A stretch of DNA of 64,000 nucleotides from Dipylidium caninum (taxonomy: Eukaryota; Platyhelminthes; Cestoda; Cyclophyllidea; Dipylidiidae). Below are positions 13,472 through 24,700 of this stretch, piece by piece. The stretch covers positions 124,001-188,000 of the forward strand of contig QEYB01000026.1 in assembly GCA_017562135.1 (NCBI GenBank), given 5' to 3'. The position numbers and the translations under genes were made by a program. The notes beneath the pieces are model-generated. The model worked only from the letters and a program-made list of their open reading frames with translations. It was not told the origin of the DNA and did no database searches. Position 1 is the first letter of the stretch; every line of letters begins with the position of its first letter.

Positions 13472-14524
13472 TCAAGAAGAGCTCACTAAAAGGGGCGTAT
13501 CCAGGCTAGCAAAGCCGGCGACCACACCGCCCTCATCGACACCGACAAACTTGGTGCGTAGAAGATGCCCCGCTTCGTAGTTCTCCAACTCATCCACACC
13601 TCGACTTCAAGGCAATCGAGAAAGATAAAGGGCAAGACAAAACCATTAGAAGTGTCCAGTCGTGGACAAAAATGGAGCTCAAGAGCCTTATTCCGACGAA
13701 AGCTCCAATTACGCAATCACCAAGAGAGCAGTCTCAATCAAACAAACAAGTACCTTCCAAGCACTCGTCGCAAACATGCTTCCTCTTTCCGACAATGTTG
13801 TTGTGGTCAACCCCCCTCATCTCAAACATAGTTCGAATGAGACATCTGGCATGTAACGAGCAATCGACGAATGTAGTGTTTTCTAAACACTGTGTCAAAT
13901 GCCTACTTTCGGGAAGACACTCGAGTATTCGCAATTGTGATTTAAGCCAAACAAATGGAAGACAGAGAGAATGCAAGCATCTAGCCTTGGTTGGGAGTAT
14001 ATCCACTCTTCCTCGACTACTGAGTTGGCTGATTTTGGTTAACACTTTCCAAATACTCCCCAACTTGACTTATCGTCGCGAGATCCTTTTACTTCGGTTT
14101 ACTCCTTGCCAAGGCCTAACAAAAAGGTTTCATCCTAACGGGGACAGTAGCTTTATCAATGCTCCAAGAGAAAAAGGAATCCTCCTGCGAACCAGTCACT
14201 GTCCTCACCCAACTCACAGCTGGCTTGCAGTGTACAGACAAGTAAACCGAGGGTGTAAACTCTTTCCACCCCACTCCATCCATGTTAGCGGTGAGAGGAC
14301 ACTTCAGGGGTTAGAAAATCCTGACCAGATGAGGAAGTGCCTCACTCACCTCAGCAGAACGCCGTAGATGCCCAACTCCGAGACCATGTCACGACGCAGA
14401 GGCGGGGGATACGAGACACCGACCACACAGTTCTCAACCACTGGCGGGTTTAACTTTTCCATCAAAATATAGGCGTTAGCCTCCGGTTTACCCAACACTT
14501 CGTCCAACTTCCTCACGATGTCGT
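13472..14524 (-). pseudogene. GSS: Glutathione synthetase C-terminal fragment (two exons)
   Basis: The first exon, 14524-14350, follows a TTTAG acceptor and ends at an AG|GTGAGT donor. It encodes DDIVRKLDEVLG, AYILMEKL and SELGIYGVLLR, matching the ATP-grasp C-terminal part of eukaryotic glutathione synthetase. The last exon (start about 13602, stop TGA at 13474-13472) encodes NYEAGHLLRTK and DEGGVVAGFASLD, corresponding to the GHLLRTK...DGGVAAG substrate-loop region at the family C-terminus. The roughly 475-residue enzyme should have much more upstream, including a GGGNN-type loop. I could not find those exons on the minus strand up to 21 kb, and an unrelated plus-strand gene starts at 15149. 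A truncated duplicate is the simplest reading; upstream exons in long introns are the alternative. The family enzyme joins gamma-glutamylcysteine and glycine using ATP. Confidence 0.7.
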
Positions 14525-15148
14525 CTAAAGACAAGCATCATACTCTTCTTCATCGGAAGCGGAAATAAGCGACCTGGAGTCTTTGCATCTACCACGTCAA
14601 CTATGCATGACACGCTCGCAGAAGTACGCAATGAAACGAGGTGCGAGCATTTGGCGGCCTGACCGTAACGCGTGATTCTATTGAGGGGTTTCCACTGGCT
14701 TATGGGTGCTCGGATGATCGGAATCGCAGCGTTTAACTCTTCATTCCTACACTCAGTAGCTAGATTCTAGTCCTCTCGTAAAGCGCTAATTTTCCTTCCT
14801 TAAGTTGTAATTTATTATGCCATATTGAAGAATATATTTTTTATGGTTTCCGTTGAATTTTTGTTTGTTTATTTTTTTATTTCAAGGTTAATGTCGTGCG
14901 TTAGTGCTATTTTTGTTCTCTTTTGATAGGTGCGCTCTCAACTTTTGTCTTTTCCTCTTATTCTTCTCTATTTCGTTAATATGTGGATGATGCCACTTTT
15001 TGCTTTTTTAGCGATTATTATCGTATTTTGCTCAGAATTTTTACGTTTCCTGCTTTCAAACGCCCGTATTTTATGTTCCACCGTCTATTCTTACGTTCTT
15101 AATCTATGGACTCCCTCAACTGTCTTTAGTAATGTGCCCTTACCCAGA
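14525..15148. other. Interval between the GSS fragment and the Josephin gene
   Basis: No supported exon lies here. From 14930 the frame of the Josephin gene is open upstream of its likely ATG for 73 codons with hydrophobic content. The sequence is T-rich and probably a 5' leader or promoter. Confidence 0.5.
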
Positions 15149-15910
15149 ATGGCCGGGGATAAAAATAAAGAATATCATCCTCCCCTCTATCATCAGCGTC
15201 AGTCTCTCATGCTTTGCGCCGTTCACGCCATTAACAATGTTCTTCAACGCGACGCCGTAACTAAATCCGATTTGAACAAAATTTGTGAGGAACTCGCTCC
15301 CGACTGTCCACCATTAATGAATCCCCACCGCAATATTCTTGGTCTGGGGAATTTCGACGCCAATGCTTTGATAGTGGCCCTCCAACAGACCGGTCACGAC
15401 ATTGTATGGTTTGACAAACGCACCAGCCTCGCTGAGCACCGTTTAAACTGGAACAAAATAGTCGGCTGTATCTTGAATGCACGTCGGAGAAGTATTGCCT
15501 CCGTGGGTGGTCGCCATTGGGTTGCCTTCCGTGGGATTGCGACTTCGGACCCTGACGTAATCAACTACTACGATTTTGATTCAAAACTGCGTAGACCAGC
15601 ATTGGTTGCCAGGTCACACCTAGAGTTTTCTGATTACATTGAACGACGTTTAAAGGAATTACCCGACTCTCAACTTCTCTTCGTGGTGCGCAAGGAGGTG
15701 CTTTCTGATCGGTCCTGGCGCCTGCCCCCTTCTCCGGAACCGACAGCTGAAGAAGATCTAGTCGTTTACCAGCGCCGTTCCCCGCAATCTATTGCTAAGA
15801 CCAAATTAAGCGCCGCCACTTGTAGATTGGTGTACACACGAATACAGCGTCTCTCATTTTTGCATATCTGCCTTTTTAGGAAAGTTTCATTTTTCATAAA
15901 ATGTATTTAG
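15149..15910 (+). CDS. Josephin-domain deubiquitinase (JOSD1/JOSD2 type)
   Basis: This is a single-exon gene of 253 residues. The Josephin cysteine-protease fold is shown by the catalytic Cys23 in SLMLCAVHAINN, His123 in GGRHWVAF and the acidic third residue Asp142 in YYDFDSKL. The GNFDANALIVALQ helix and FDKR block also match JOSD proteins. Members cleave ubiquitin chains; the substrate here is unknown. The C-terminal 70 residues (after about LLFVVRKE) are not recognised and end in a basic, hydrophobic stretch, so the protein is longer than the roughly 190-200 residues of vertebrate JOSD1/2. The start at ATGGCCGGGG was chosen because it lies just before the conserved domain. In-frame upstream ATGs near 14980 would add a hydrophobic segment. 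No ataxin-3-like UIM or polyglutamine is present. Confidence 0.94.
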   Translation: MAGDKNKEYHPPLYHQRQSLMLCAVHAINNVLQRDAVTKSDLNKICEELAPDCPPLMNPHRNILGLGNFDANALIVALQQTGHDIVWFDKRTSLAEHRLNWNKIVGCILNARRRSIASVGGRHWVAFRGIATSDPDVINYYDFDSKLRRPALVARSHLEFSDYIERRLKELPDSQLLFVVRKEVLSDRSWRLPPSPEPTAEEDLVVYQRRSPQSIAKTKLSAATCRLVYTRIQRLSFLHICLFRKVSFFIKCI

Positions 15911-18900
15911 GCCCAAAGAACTTGACAATTTTTCAGCACAAGTCAATTTAAAAATAACTATGATCTACTTTGCGGATTGATCTCATCCATTTTTGGTAAT
16001 TGGATTGCTTCACACTCTTTTTCAAAAATTCCAGTTCAGTCATGAGATTCGTTAGTTGTGGCACTACGGCACGTCTTGTGAGTTTGGAGTCGATCTTGAC
16101 ATAAGTTAAAGATATGCTCTGGTCACGCGAGAAACGGTCGGTTAGAGGTCAGCTCTGAAGTACTGTGTCATCACAAAAATGGATTGTCGGCCTGTAATAA
16201 AGTTAGTCAATAGGGAGGAAACATGTGTTTTAGCAATCACGGGGATCATTTACTAACAGGGTTTGATTAAGTTTTCGTTTCCGACTAAATTGATTGGTGA
16301 GCTCACACGACTTCGCATTTATGTGGTCAAAGTGTATCGGAGACTGAGTCTTCGGCCTTGGAAATTGTTACTGTGCTTGTTAAAATTCATCGGGCTGATA
16401 AACTCACTACTGCGTATGATGTCGAGTATTTATGCGGAACTGAACTGTGCTGCTGGACCAAGCCGTGAGGATCCCTATAACTTTCCGCGATAGCCCAACT
16501 TGATGCGCATACCGGTATGTGCGACCTGTATGATGGCAGACAGAAGTTCCGTTATGTTACCCCGGGATATCCCATTTACAGTCTGAAAGTTAACCATTTA
16601 CCAGAAAATAAGTGAATGAACTGTTTTTCGGTTCTTGTTTTAAGTACTTCCTCAAGCGGCATTTGTGATTGTTTCATCTATGACTTTTCGGGTCCGAAAA
16701 ACACGATTATAAGGTTAACATCTTGAGACCGAAACGGCAATGATCGGATGAAGCATCACCCCATTTCGCAGGTATTACTTGCAAATATGGCAGATTTCGT
16801 GACGATATTTCTCAACGTGTTCCGCTTAAGTCATCCCTGTTAACGCAATGACTCGGCCGTTGTGTGTACCTATACGGTATTCAAGGAACAATTCTTCACT
16901 GTCGCCATCTTGATCGCTTGAAATTGACAAACCTTATGCTACCTTGCAATCCCAGATGCTGTTCAGTCTTATCGTGGTTTGCGTCAGACCACCGTAGAAT
17001 GAAATATTTTGGTGTGTATTACGACGGCACTTATTTTGTTGGCAATATATTTTGTGTAATTCGACGCTTGTCTGCGAGCTGCTGGCAGAAAGAGGATCTA
17101 CAAACATTTCCAGATCGCTTTTTGGTAGATTGCAAGCGCTCGTAAATTAAGAGGATAGCGGCGGAGAGGGTTCTGACTTTTTGGCTTGTTAATACTGCAG
17201 TGATTTGCTTATCCACCTACGTGTCTCCAATTGGCCAACTTCCCCTATGTACAAATGGATGATCAGCATAGGTTGTACATATTTTCCTTTTAGGGTTTGT
17301 TTTTCCGCACATGTTGCGAATACTACACCTACTACTACTACTTTCTACTTCGACAACTTCCGCGTCAACACGGGCTTTTAGAAGGTGGAGGCCTCTTTGT
17401 CACCGTAGTTGATGGCTTCTCATGCCCCTGCGTTCTTGTCAGTCTCCCACTTCACCTTATCATGTTTTGCTGTTTGAATAAAAGTCGAATTTAATCTCGT
17501 CCACTTGCCTCATAAAATAAACAAACATAAGGATCCTTAAGAGTTTGGGGAAAGTGGTGAGGAAAACTACTTTTGAGGCTTATTGCTAGGCATAACGAGC
17601 TGTTCCTCGTGCACTTGAAGTGAATTGTTTCAACCAGGGAGCAAGACGAACCCGGGTATTTCAAGTACCTTTCCACTTTGCAATCTCTTGCAGCCAATTA
17701 GGGTTGTGCAATTACAGATAGGCTGTGTTTAGTCCAAAATGTCTTGCTCATCTCTACTTTTCTTAAGCTGTATTCAACTGGTCCTTGCATTCCAAAGCAC
17801 ATAGTGAGGGGGTAATTGTCTTCTCAAATAAAAGTCTCTGGGTAAGCAAATCCACCTTAAGAGTGATTGGGATTTAATTCTTGAAATAACTGGAGCAGAC
17901 CCCATAAGAGAATCGAATGCGAACGGAAACTTGAGACAGATGTTGGAATAAAATGGGGAAGCAAAGAATACGAGGTAGAAGCGTATATCTGGGCGGTGAT
18001 CAGAGTAGACTCGCTTGTGACCACTTTTCATTGTCAGACCTGGACAGTTTCATATTTCATAGATTTCCACGCTGTGCTTACGGGAGAAACTGAAATGCTG
18101 ACGATTAGTCCATCAGTTGTCGTATGCAACCTTTCAAATGCGAAGGGTCAACACGCATTTCAATGAGGCGTATCGTGATAGAGGGTACTTCTGCAGCACC
18201 TCTCATTGGCATTCCGAGGACACCCAGGGGCAACAGCGCGAGTTACAACACTGCTGTCCTTGTGTGATTCATGGTTAAACACTTACGATCCCAGTAATTT
18301 CTCTTCATATAATTTGCGGTGTGGGTTAAGAGTCATTACTACGCAAGCACTCAAACTTTCTCTTTTTACTCGCGTTCCATTGAAGTCCTTCTCCGTCTGT
18401 ATTTCTCCAAATCGCAACTTTCCTTTTGGTTGCACCAACGCATTCGGAGAAAATGTAAGGAAATACTGTAAAATTTGAGCCTCCAAAATCCTTTGAAAGG
18501 GTGTAATGAATGGCGAATATGCAGTACTTTGCTCGAATCGTTCCAATTATTTCAATTCGGCATAGCTAAATACCACATTATAGGATAAGAAGTTCACTGC
18601 TTTAATTTTTGGGCATCGATAAGTAAATCAGCGGAGAATGACAGGATATCATCGGCTAAATGTTGTCCCCAATGAGTTAAAATCCTGCTTATCTTCATTT
18701 CAACCGGTCGACATTCTGTGCACATTTTGGTGTTCAATGATGGCTCTTCAAAAGAGACAAAATGTGTTTTAATGTTTGGTGGAGAAGGGTAGTTTATTTA
18801 CCGAGCATGATTGACCAACTGTTGGAACCAATTTACCTCTTTCTCCTATTTTTGAGATGGAAAGTGGAGTCACTAGGAGTTTTGATGACCGTTTTGATAT

Positions 18901-21044
18901 TTTAAATCTCGAAAGTGGATGTCGCGACCGTTATTCAGTGTGATTTCAGATTTTCCTTATGATTATTAGGAGAGTTTACTTTATGACCTACCACCGGAAA
19001 ACGTTTACCTTGTGAATTTGTGCATGTAGAATAACAAGAGTGAGCCATGTCACCTCCCCTATAAAAGTAGTAATTGGACATTCATTCAAATACATTCTGG
19101 AGTGGGTGAACGAAGAGTACTTCGCCGTTGACTTGTCGAGAAATACATCTCCGTTTAACGTGTGTATAAGGCTATTTGTTACTTAAACGCTACAGAGTAG
19201 AAGAGTTGCGAGCTCTGGGAATCTGTGATGCGGCAAACTCTTTAGACGTGACCATTTGTGGTAGCTCGGAAGGACCTTCACTTTAACCATTTTAGACTGT
19301 ACTCTGTTCGAGGTTGCTCCTTCCTATTCCACCAACTCAGCACGGGCATAAGTATTTGCAAAAAATGAATGTCAGAAGTTGGCGACAACACGATAGAAGT
19401 TGTCAATTAATCGGAAAACATCTCTCTACGATATCAAATTCTGTATTCCTAATGCCTCCCGCGTGGTGAGTAACTGTGAACAATATCGTCTTAATGGTGA
19501 TAGGCTAAAGTAGACGGTGAAGAGGTGCATAACAGAGAGCTGCAAGACGATATCATGACGCTTTCATTTTTACCGTTAATCAAAATGCTCTCTCGTCAAT
19601 AGTCATGACGAGGTAGAAGAAGTGGATGGGTTAATTCACTAACCTACCATGTGAGAACAAGGTCTTGAAGTAATTGCCCTGATAACGGTTACGGACGGCA
19701 TTTCAGGCAACCTTGTGAGCTTTGTGCAGGTGGATGTTCCACACTAGTTGCAACCGCCGCCTATCTATCCATCCTTCAGTCGCTGTAACTCATGTGCATC
19801 GCATCTTGCACATTCAGCTGTCACCGAAGTCATTATGGGTGAGTGAACATTCGCTCCCTGCAGCCCAGAAGGAAAAAGTGGATAATCATTAAAGCTACTT
19901 TTCTCTAGACAATAAAATACTTCCTTTCATAGCACTGCACTTTTTATTTTTACGGGTTTGTATCACATGACAATCCCTAACACTTACTATGACCTACCCT
20001 CTCCTCCATACGCCATTGCCCTTCGCCATTTTAACAATATAAACCTACGAGATCACTGCGACGTGAATTTCGCTTACTTGACAAGTTTTTCGGTACTTTA
20101 TTCACACCCTTCGTTATACTTTTCGTGCTGTACAACTACGGCGTACCTAGAGTTTTTTCGAAATGAAGTCCTACGCGTACGAGAATCTTAATTGCCTCGG
20201 TTGCGCGTACATAACACTTCACTATGCTGAAATGACGCAGCCAACGTGATTCAGAGCACCTGAAATCGGTCCCACTTTGACCAAGTAAATAAAGACGCCC
20301 GCAAACTCAAATAAAAACTCAGACGAGCTCTCCTTCCATCTACTACGCGTGTCAAATTAATCCGACACTTTACAATAAATTTCGCTGTATTAGTCTTCCT
20401 TAAATATGCAATTTACACCCAACTTATTTTTAGGGATCCGGTTTTCCTACGAAAATGAAGTTAAAAGAACACGGTGAATCGGAGGCCGGGGGAAGAGGTG
20501 GTTTCAAAGTCAACGGAGAAAAAAATTGTGGCAGACAAGCAGAATTCACTAATGACAAATTCATATAAAAGAAAAATTGTATCATGTGTGCAGTGCAACG
20601 AAAGGTACAATATTACTCCAAAAAGGCTAATTGAGAAACGGGTGAACGAAATACGCTGGGCAATAAGCACCACTTGCCACCTTAACGACGGGATTCAACA
20701 GGTGCACTTTCCGCAAACGTTAAAATCGCCAAATTCGTCTCCGTTTGCAAATAAACCGGCGCCTCGAAGTTGCATTAACAAACATCAATTTAGTAAAAGC
20801 TTTGTTTACATAGTTTCAAACATACATTAGGTAGTAAATTAGAGCGAAAAGTCACCAGGTTAGTTGGCTGGGGAGCAGGAAGGATAAAGGTTCGTATATG
20901 TGCCACTCTATATGCTTCTATTTAGGCGCACGTGTGTGTGGAAGGGTGCGTAGGCACTTGATTCAGAACGAATCTACGACATCATTCTGTTGCGGACGAA
21001 GAAAAGGAGGAGGGGGGGGGAGGAGAGGGAAAGGGCGGGGGCGT
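15911..21044. other. Intergenic region without recognised genes
   Basis: Apart from the signal at 16196, only short open frames with no family resemblance are seen. No tRNA, rRNA or transposon ends were recognised. Immediately before 21045 (21001-21043) is a purine-rich, G-run-rich tract. It would lie in the 3' UTR of plakin gene A as a C/T tract. Confidence 0.6.
16196..16201 (+). promoter_or_regulatory. Probable polyadenylation signal of the Josephin gene
   Basis: An AATAAA hexamer lies 286 bases after the stop codon in the right orientation. Confidence 0.45.
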
Positions 21045-21740
21045 CTAGACCTCCAAATCTGAGTTGCTTTCTGTGCTAGGTGAAACGCTTCCCTCCCATC
21101 GACGACTGTGTGTTGCGGAGTTCATCTCCGATTCGGGCAGCAGAATGATTTCGGGTTGAATGAGATCTACACCAACAATGTCATTCAGGATGGCCTCACG
21201 AATGTTAAACCTTTCGGGACGATGCTTTCGTTCCATTGTCTCTCCGCTGCCAACACTGGATTCTCGACTCTGCATGAGAGGATCACCTGTCTCGGTCGTT
21301 AGCGGTGTTCGTACACCGACTATCTCACCGCTGTATTTGTCAATTATGCCCCGTTCTACAGCTACACGGACTGGGACACGTTCTGTGTCGCTCACACGAA
21401 TGTAATTCACGCGGTATGTTCGTCGACGCATGTTCGGTGTCTGCCACACAGTAGTGCATTCCACAGGGTACTTGCGAGGGGAGCGGTGAAAAGCGACACC
21501 AATGCCCGTTGAGAATCTCTTCTCAACTATGACCGCGTTAGCATTAATTGCAGTTGTAAGAGGCAGAATGATACCACGCTCATCGTCCATATAAATAACA
21601 CGCAAGATTCCACGATAGAAAGCATCCGATGCAGAGATGACCTCGCCTGTCCCAGGTACACGAGCCCCGACAAGAGCCAGTTTGAGCAGATGACCCACTG
21701 TGTCTAATTCAAGTTTATCCTCACCTTCATGGTTTGTCTT
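21045..21740 (-). other. C-terminal module of plakin A (plakin-repeat-like)
   Basis: It contains VGARVPGTGEVISASDAFYR followed by GILRVIY, then VAVERGIIDKYSGEIV and FNIREAILNDIVGVDL. The G-x-V/I-x-x-A-x-x-R-G-I-x-D pattern recalls plakin/plectin repeats, which bind intermediate filaments in vertebrates. It is closely conserved in paralogue B (43652-44340). Assignment as divergent plakin repeats is an inference from pattern. Confidence 0.6.
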
Positions 21741-24700
21741 CCAAGCCACGAAAGTGAAAGCTGAGTTCTCCTCAAAGTTAGCGTTTATCCCACTTTGTTG
21801 CAGCTCATAGTCACTACAATAAGCGCTCAGACTCCGATCCTTCATCATCTGATACACTTCTTCGGTTGTCGGTTCACTTTGCATAGCTGGGATAACAGGA
21901 GTCCTCGAAATCCACCTGTAGCTTCCGTGCTTTGCAGAGCCATGAGAAGATTGCATAGTGTCCCATTCATATCCCTCTTCTCCACTATAAATCTCCTCCT
22001 CACCAGCTCCTAAAGGCCACCTTACTCTTCCGTTAACCTCTCGCACACTAGCCGGACAGCAATAGGGACACGAAATTCTCGTTGTTGATGTATACTGCGT
22101 TCTAGCGTTTTGAAGGCGTCTTCTCTTTGCCTGGTAACTTTCGAAATCGTCGTATGGTCCGACGATTTCAACATCCCTAGTATCCATTAGCATTTGGGCT
22201 ACTTTATCATAGCCTATTAGGCGTACACACTGGGCAATGCATTCTTCACATCGTTGCTCCAATTCCATTTGCTGAGTCAACCTGAAAGACCTTGTGAGGT
22301 CACTGTCACTGATATAATGACGAGGCATTGTGCGAGAGCCTGTGGGGTAGATGTTTTCCATGGACCTGTTCCTTCTACCGTAGGCACCTCTTGTAGATGG
22401 CGATCTGAAACGACTAGCGTAGCGGCGAGGTATCTGTGACACGGCGGCACGATTCGAATATCCGTAACAATCAGTGACCGTAGCAGGACTTAATGCATCA
22501 GTTCTTACATTGAGCATTGCTGGCACGCTCAGAGAAAGACTTCCGGGCCGATTGAAGACCTGAGTCTTGTAGGGGATCAGACCCTGGGATCCTGATCTTG
22601 ATCGACGTGAGGTCACCTTAGTTTTGGCTTCATGGACAAAAGAGAAGAGATTCTCCGGTTGCTTCGGGGGTACCGGAAAAGCCGAAAAGAGATTTGTTTG
22701 TAACTCTGACCTGACCTGCTGCAGATCCGCTTGGGTTGTCTTGGACGGCTTAATCTCCTTATGCGAATCGAATGGAGCATTCGTTTCCCATATCGCAGTC
22801 TGTGTCATTCCTACCAACGTAGTCGGTTGAAATTGGATACTCCGATCGGCTCCAATGGTGCGTGGTAGTGGTGAATGTCGATGCTCGGGCGAGCCAAATG
22901 ACTGCGCTCCATCAAATGCTCCGCCGTTCTTTTGAGTTCTTACACTGCGGCTTGATGGCTTTCGGATAGGCGCATCATATTGCAGCGAAAAGTCACTCAC
23001 GGGCGTCTTGAACATCGGTTCACAGGCTTTGTCTTCCGTTGTTGTTATCTTGACAGGCGGTGCAGCAAAACTTGGCGTGACTCTTCTCTCGGTGCAATTA
23101 CAGATGGAGTCGTGGGTATCTCAACAAAAGCCGTCTGACAGGTACTAATGAGAAGTTGGCTAGGTAAAACTTGCATCTTCTTCCCGTAAGTTACGACTGG
23201 GTCGAATTGGGTGAATGCATTATTGCATCTCTTGCTCGGAATGGGATCACAGGCCATGTCCTCCGTCGAAACCCGGATGTTGACGGGTGGTGCTGATCGC
23301 ACAACCGACGTGTCTTCCACTTTGATGACCGAGGGGCCTCCCGTCTCCTCCCAGGCAGTTTGACTCATTCCCTTCTCCATTGTTGGCGGCAGCACCTGCA
23401 TTTTCTTGCCGATTTTAGCCACTTCATTTAACTGAGTGGCTATTTCATTCGTCCGTTTTGGCAAAGGGTCACAACCGGCTTCACTAACCTGCACTTTTTT
23501 CTGTATTTCTTCGGACCGATTGAGCTCAGACTGGACATGCGAAGTAGTCTGTTTATGGTGGTCAGTCTGAACTACAGTGACGTCCATCTCTGCCAGGGGT
23601 TTCGCATCATTGCCACACTCTCTGGTAGCAGGCTTTGGCGGAGCCGAATGTAGTGGCGTAAAATCCCTCACTGGTTCCAGTATCTTTACTGGTGGTGATT
23701 CGACCATTTCTGTTTGTGTTGTTGTCGCGACTTGTCCTGTCGAAAAGATTTTTGATTGGACGCTGACAACATTTAGATTCTTAGGAGAAGCTGTTTGAAT
23801 TGCAGTCTCTACGAGAGTAGCATGTAAGTCAACTTGGATTTTTTTCCCCGAAGTAACTGGTTTACTCAATGCCTCATTTGGGGCATAATTGTCACAGGAC
23901 TCGATTGTGTAAAGGCATCGAGTGCTTGGCCCAACCCCAGAGGGTCGTTTCCTGCGTCTCTTAATAGAGCTTTTGATTGAGGAGGGGGGGCGGCAAAAAC
24001 TCTTGTTTTCTCCTCGACCTTAGCGATCGTTGGCGGTGGGAGACTTTGCACGCTTAGATCGCACTGGACAACCCTTGTCTTAAGTAGTGGCGGGCAAATC
24101 TGTAGCTTCACCTTTGTGTCCGGTTCAGTGACGTCAGGCGCAATGGCTTGAACATTGGAAAAGGTGTAGGGTACGGAAGAAGCTTGAAGTTCCTTTTCAA
24201 CCATAACTGGTTTTGACGTAGGTATTTCGTTTACTTGGAGGCTTACATCGAAAGCCGTTAGGCTCCTAACCGCTTCGCATGCCCTGTCTTCCGCAGGTAC
24301 TTTCGCGACTGGCTTCGGTGCTGGAGGCGCAGCGAATACATTGCTTGTTTTCTCAACCTGAATGACTTGCGAGGGGGGTGCTTCGGACGCTTTAACCTGT
24401 CTTGCCATCTCTGAAAAAATGTTTGGACACAAGACACTTCTAGAGCTGCCTGTGCTCTGCTCGGTGCCGCGACATCACCACTAACCTGACAGCTGGCGAA
24501 ATTCAGAGCTGGTGGTGACACTTGGAGTTTTTTTCCTTGGGTAAGAACTTTTGCTGGTTGAACTTCGTTGGTTTGAATACCTGCATCAAATGTATTCATG
24601 GGTTCGATCGCATTACAATATTTATCTTCCATTAGCACTTTTCGTTGTGTTGGCGGTGATGCATGCAATTCTTGGGTTTCTTGGACGCGTATAACTTTTG

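Noticed and set aside
13672..14367. 231-codon plus-strand open frame
   Set aside because: It overlaps the GSS exon on the opposite strand, has no recognisable domain, and lies mostly in the proposed intron.
20474..20830. 118-codon plus-strand open frame
   Set aside because: No family resemblance, low-complexity composition and no supporting splice or promoter signals.
24400..24440. Hidden mini-intron ending TTTTTTCAG at a plakin A frame break
   Set aside because: No credible donor within a suitable distance; a T-run length change restores the frame without losing repeat residues.
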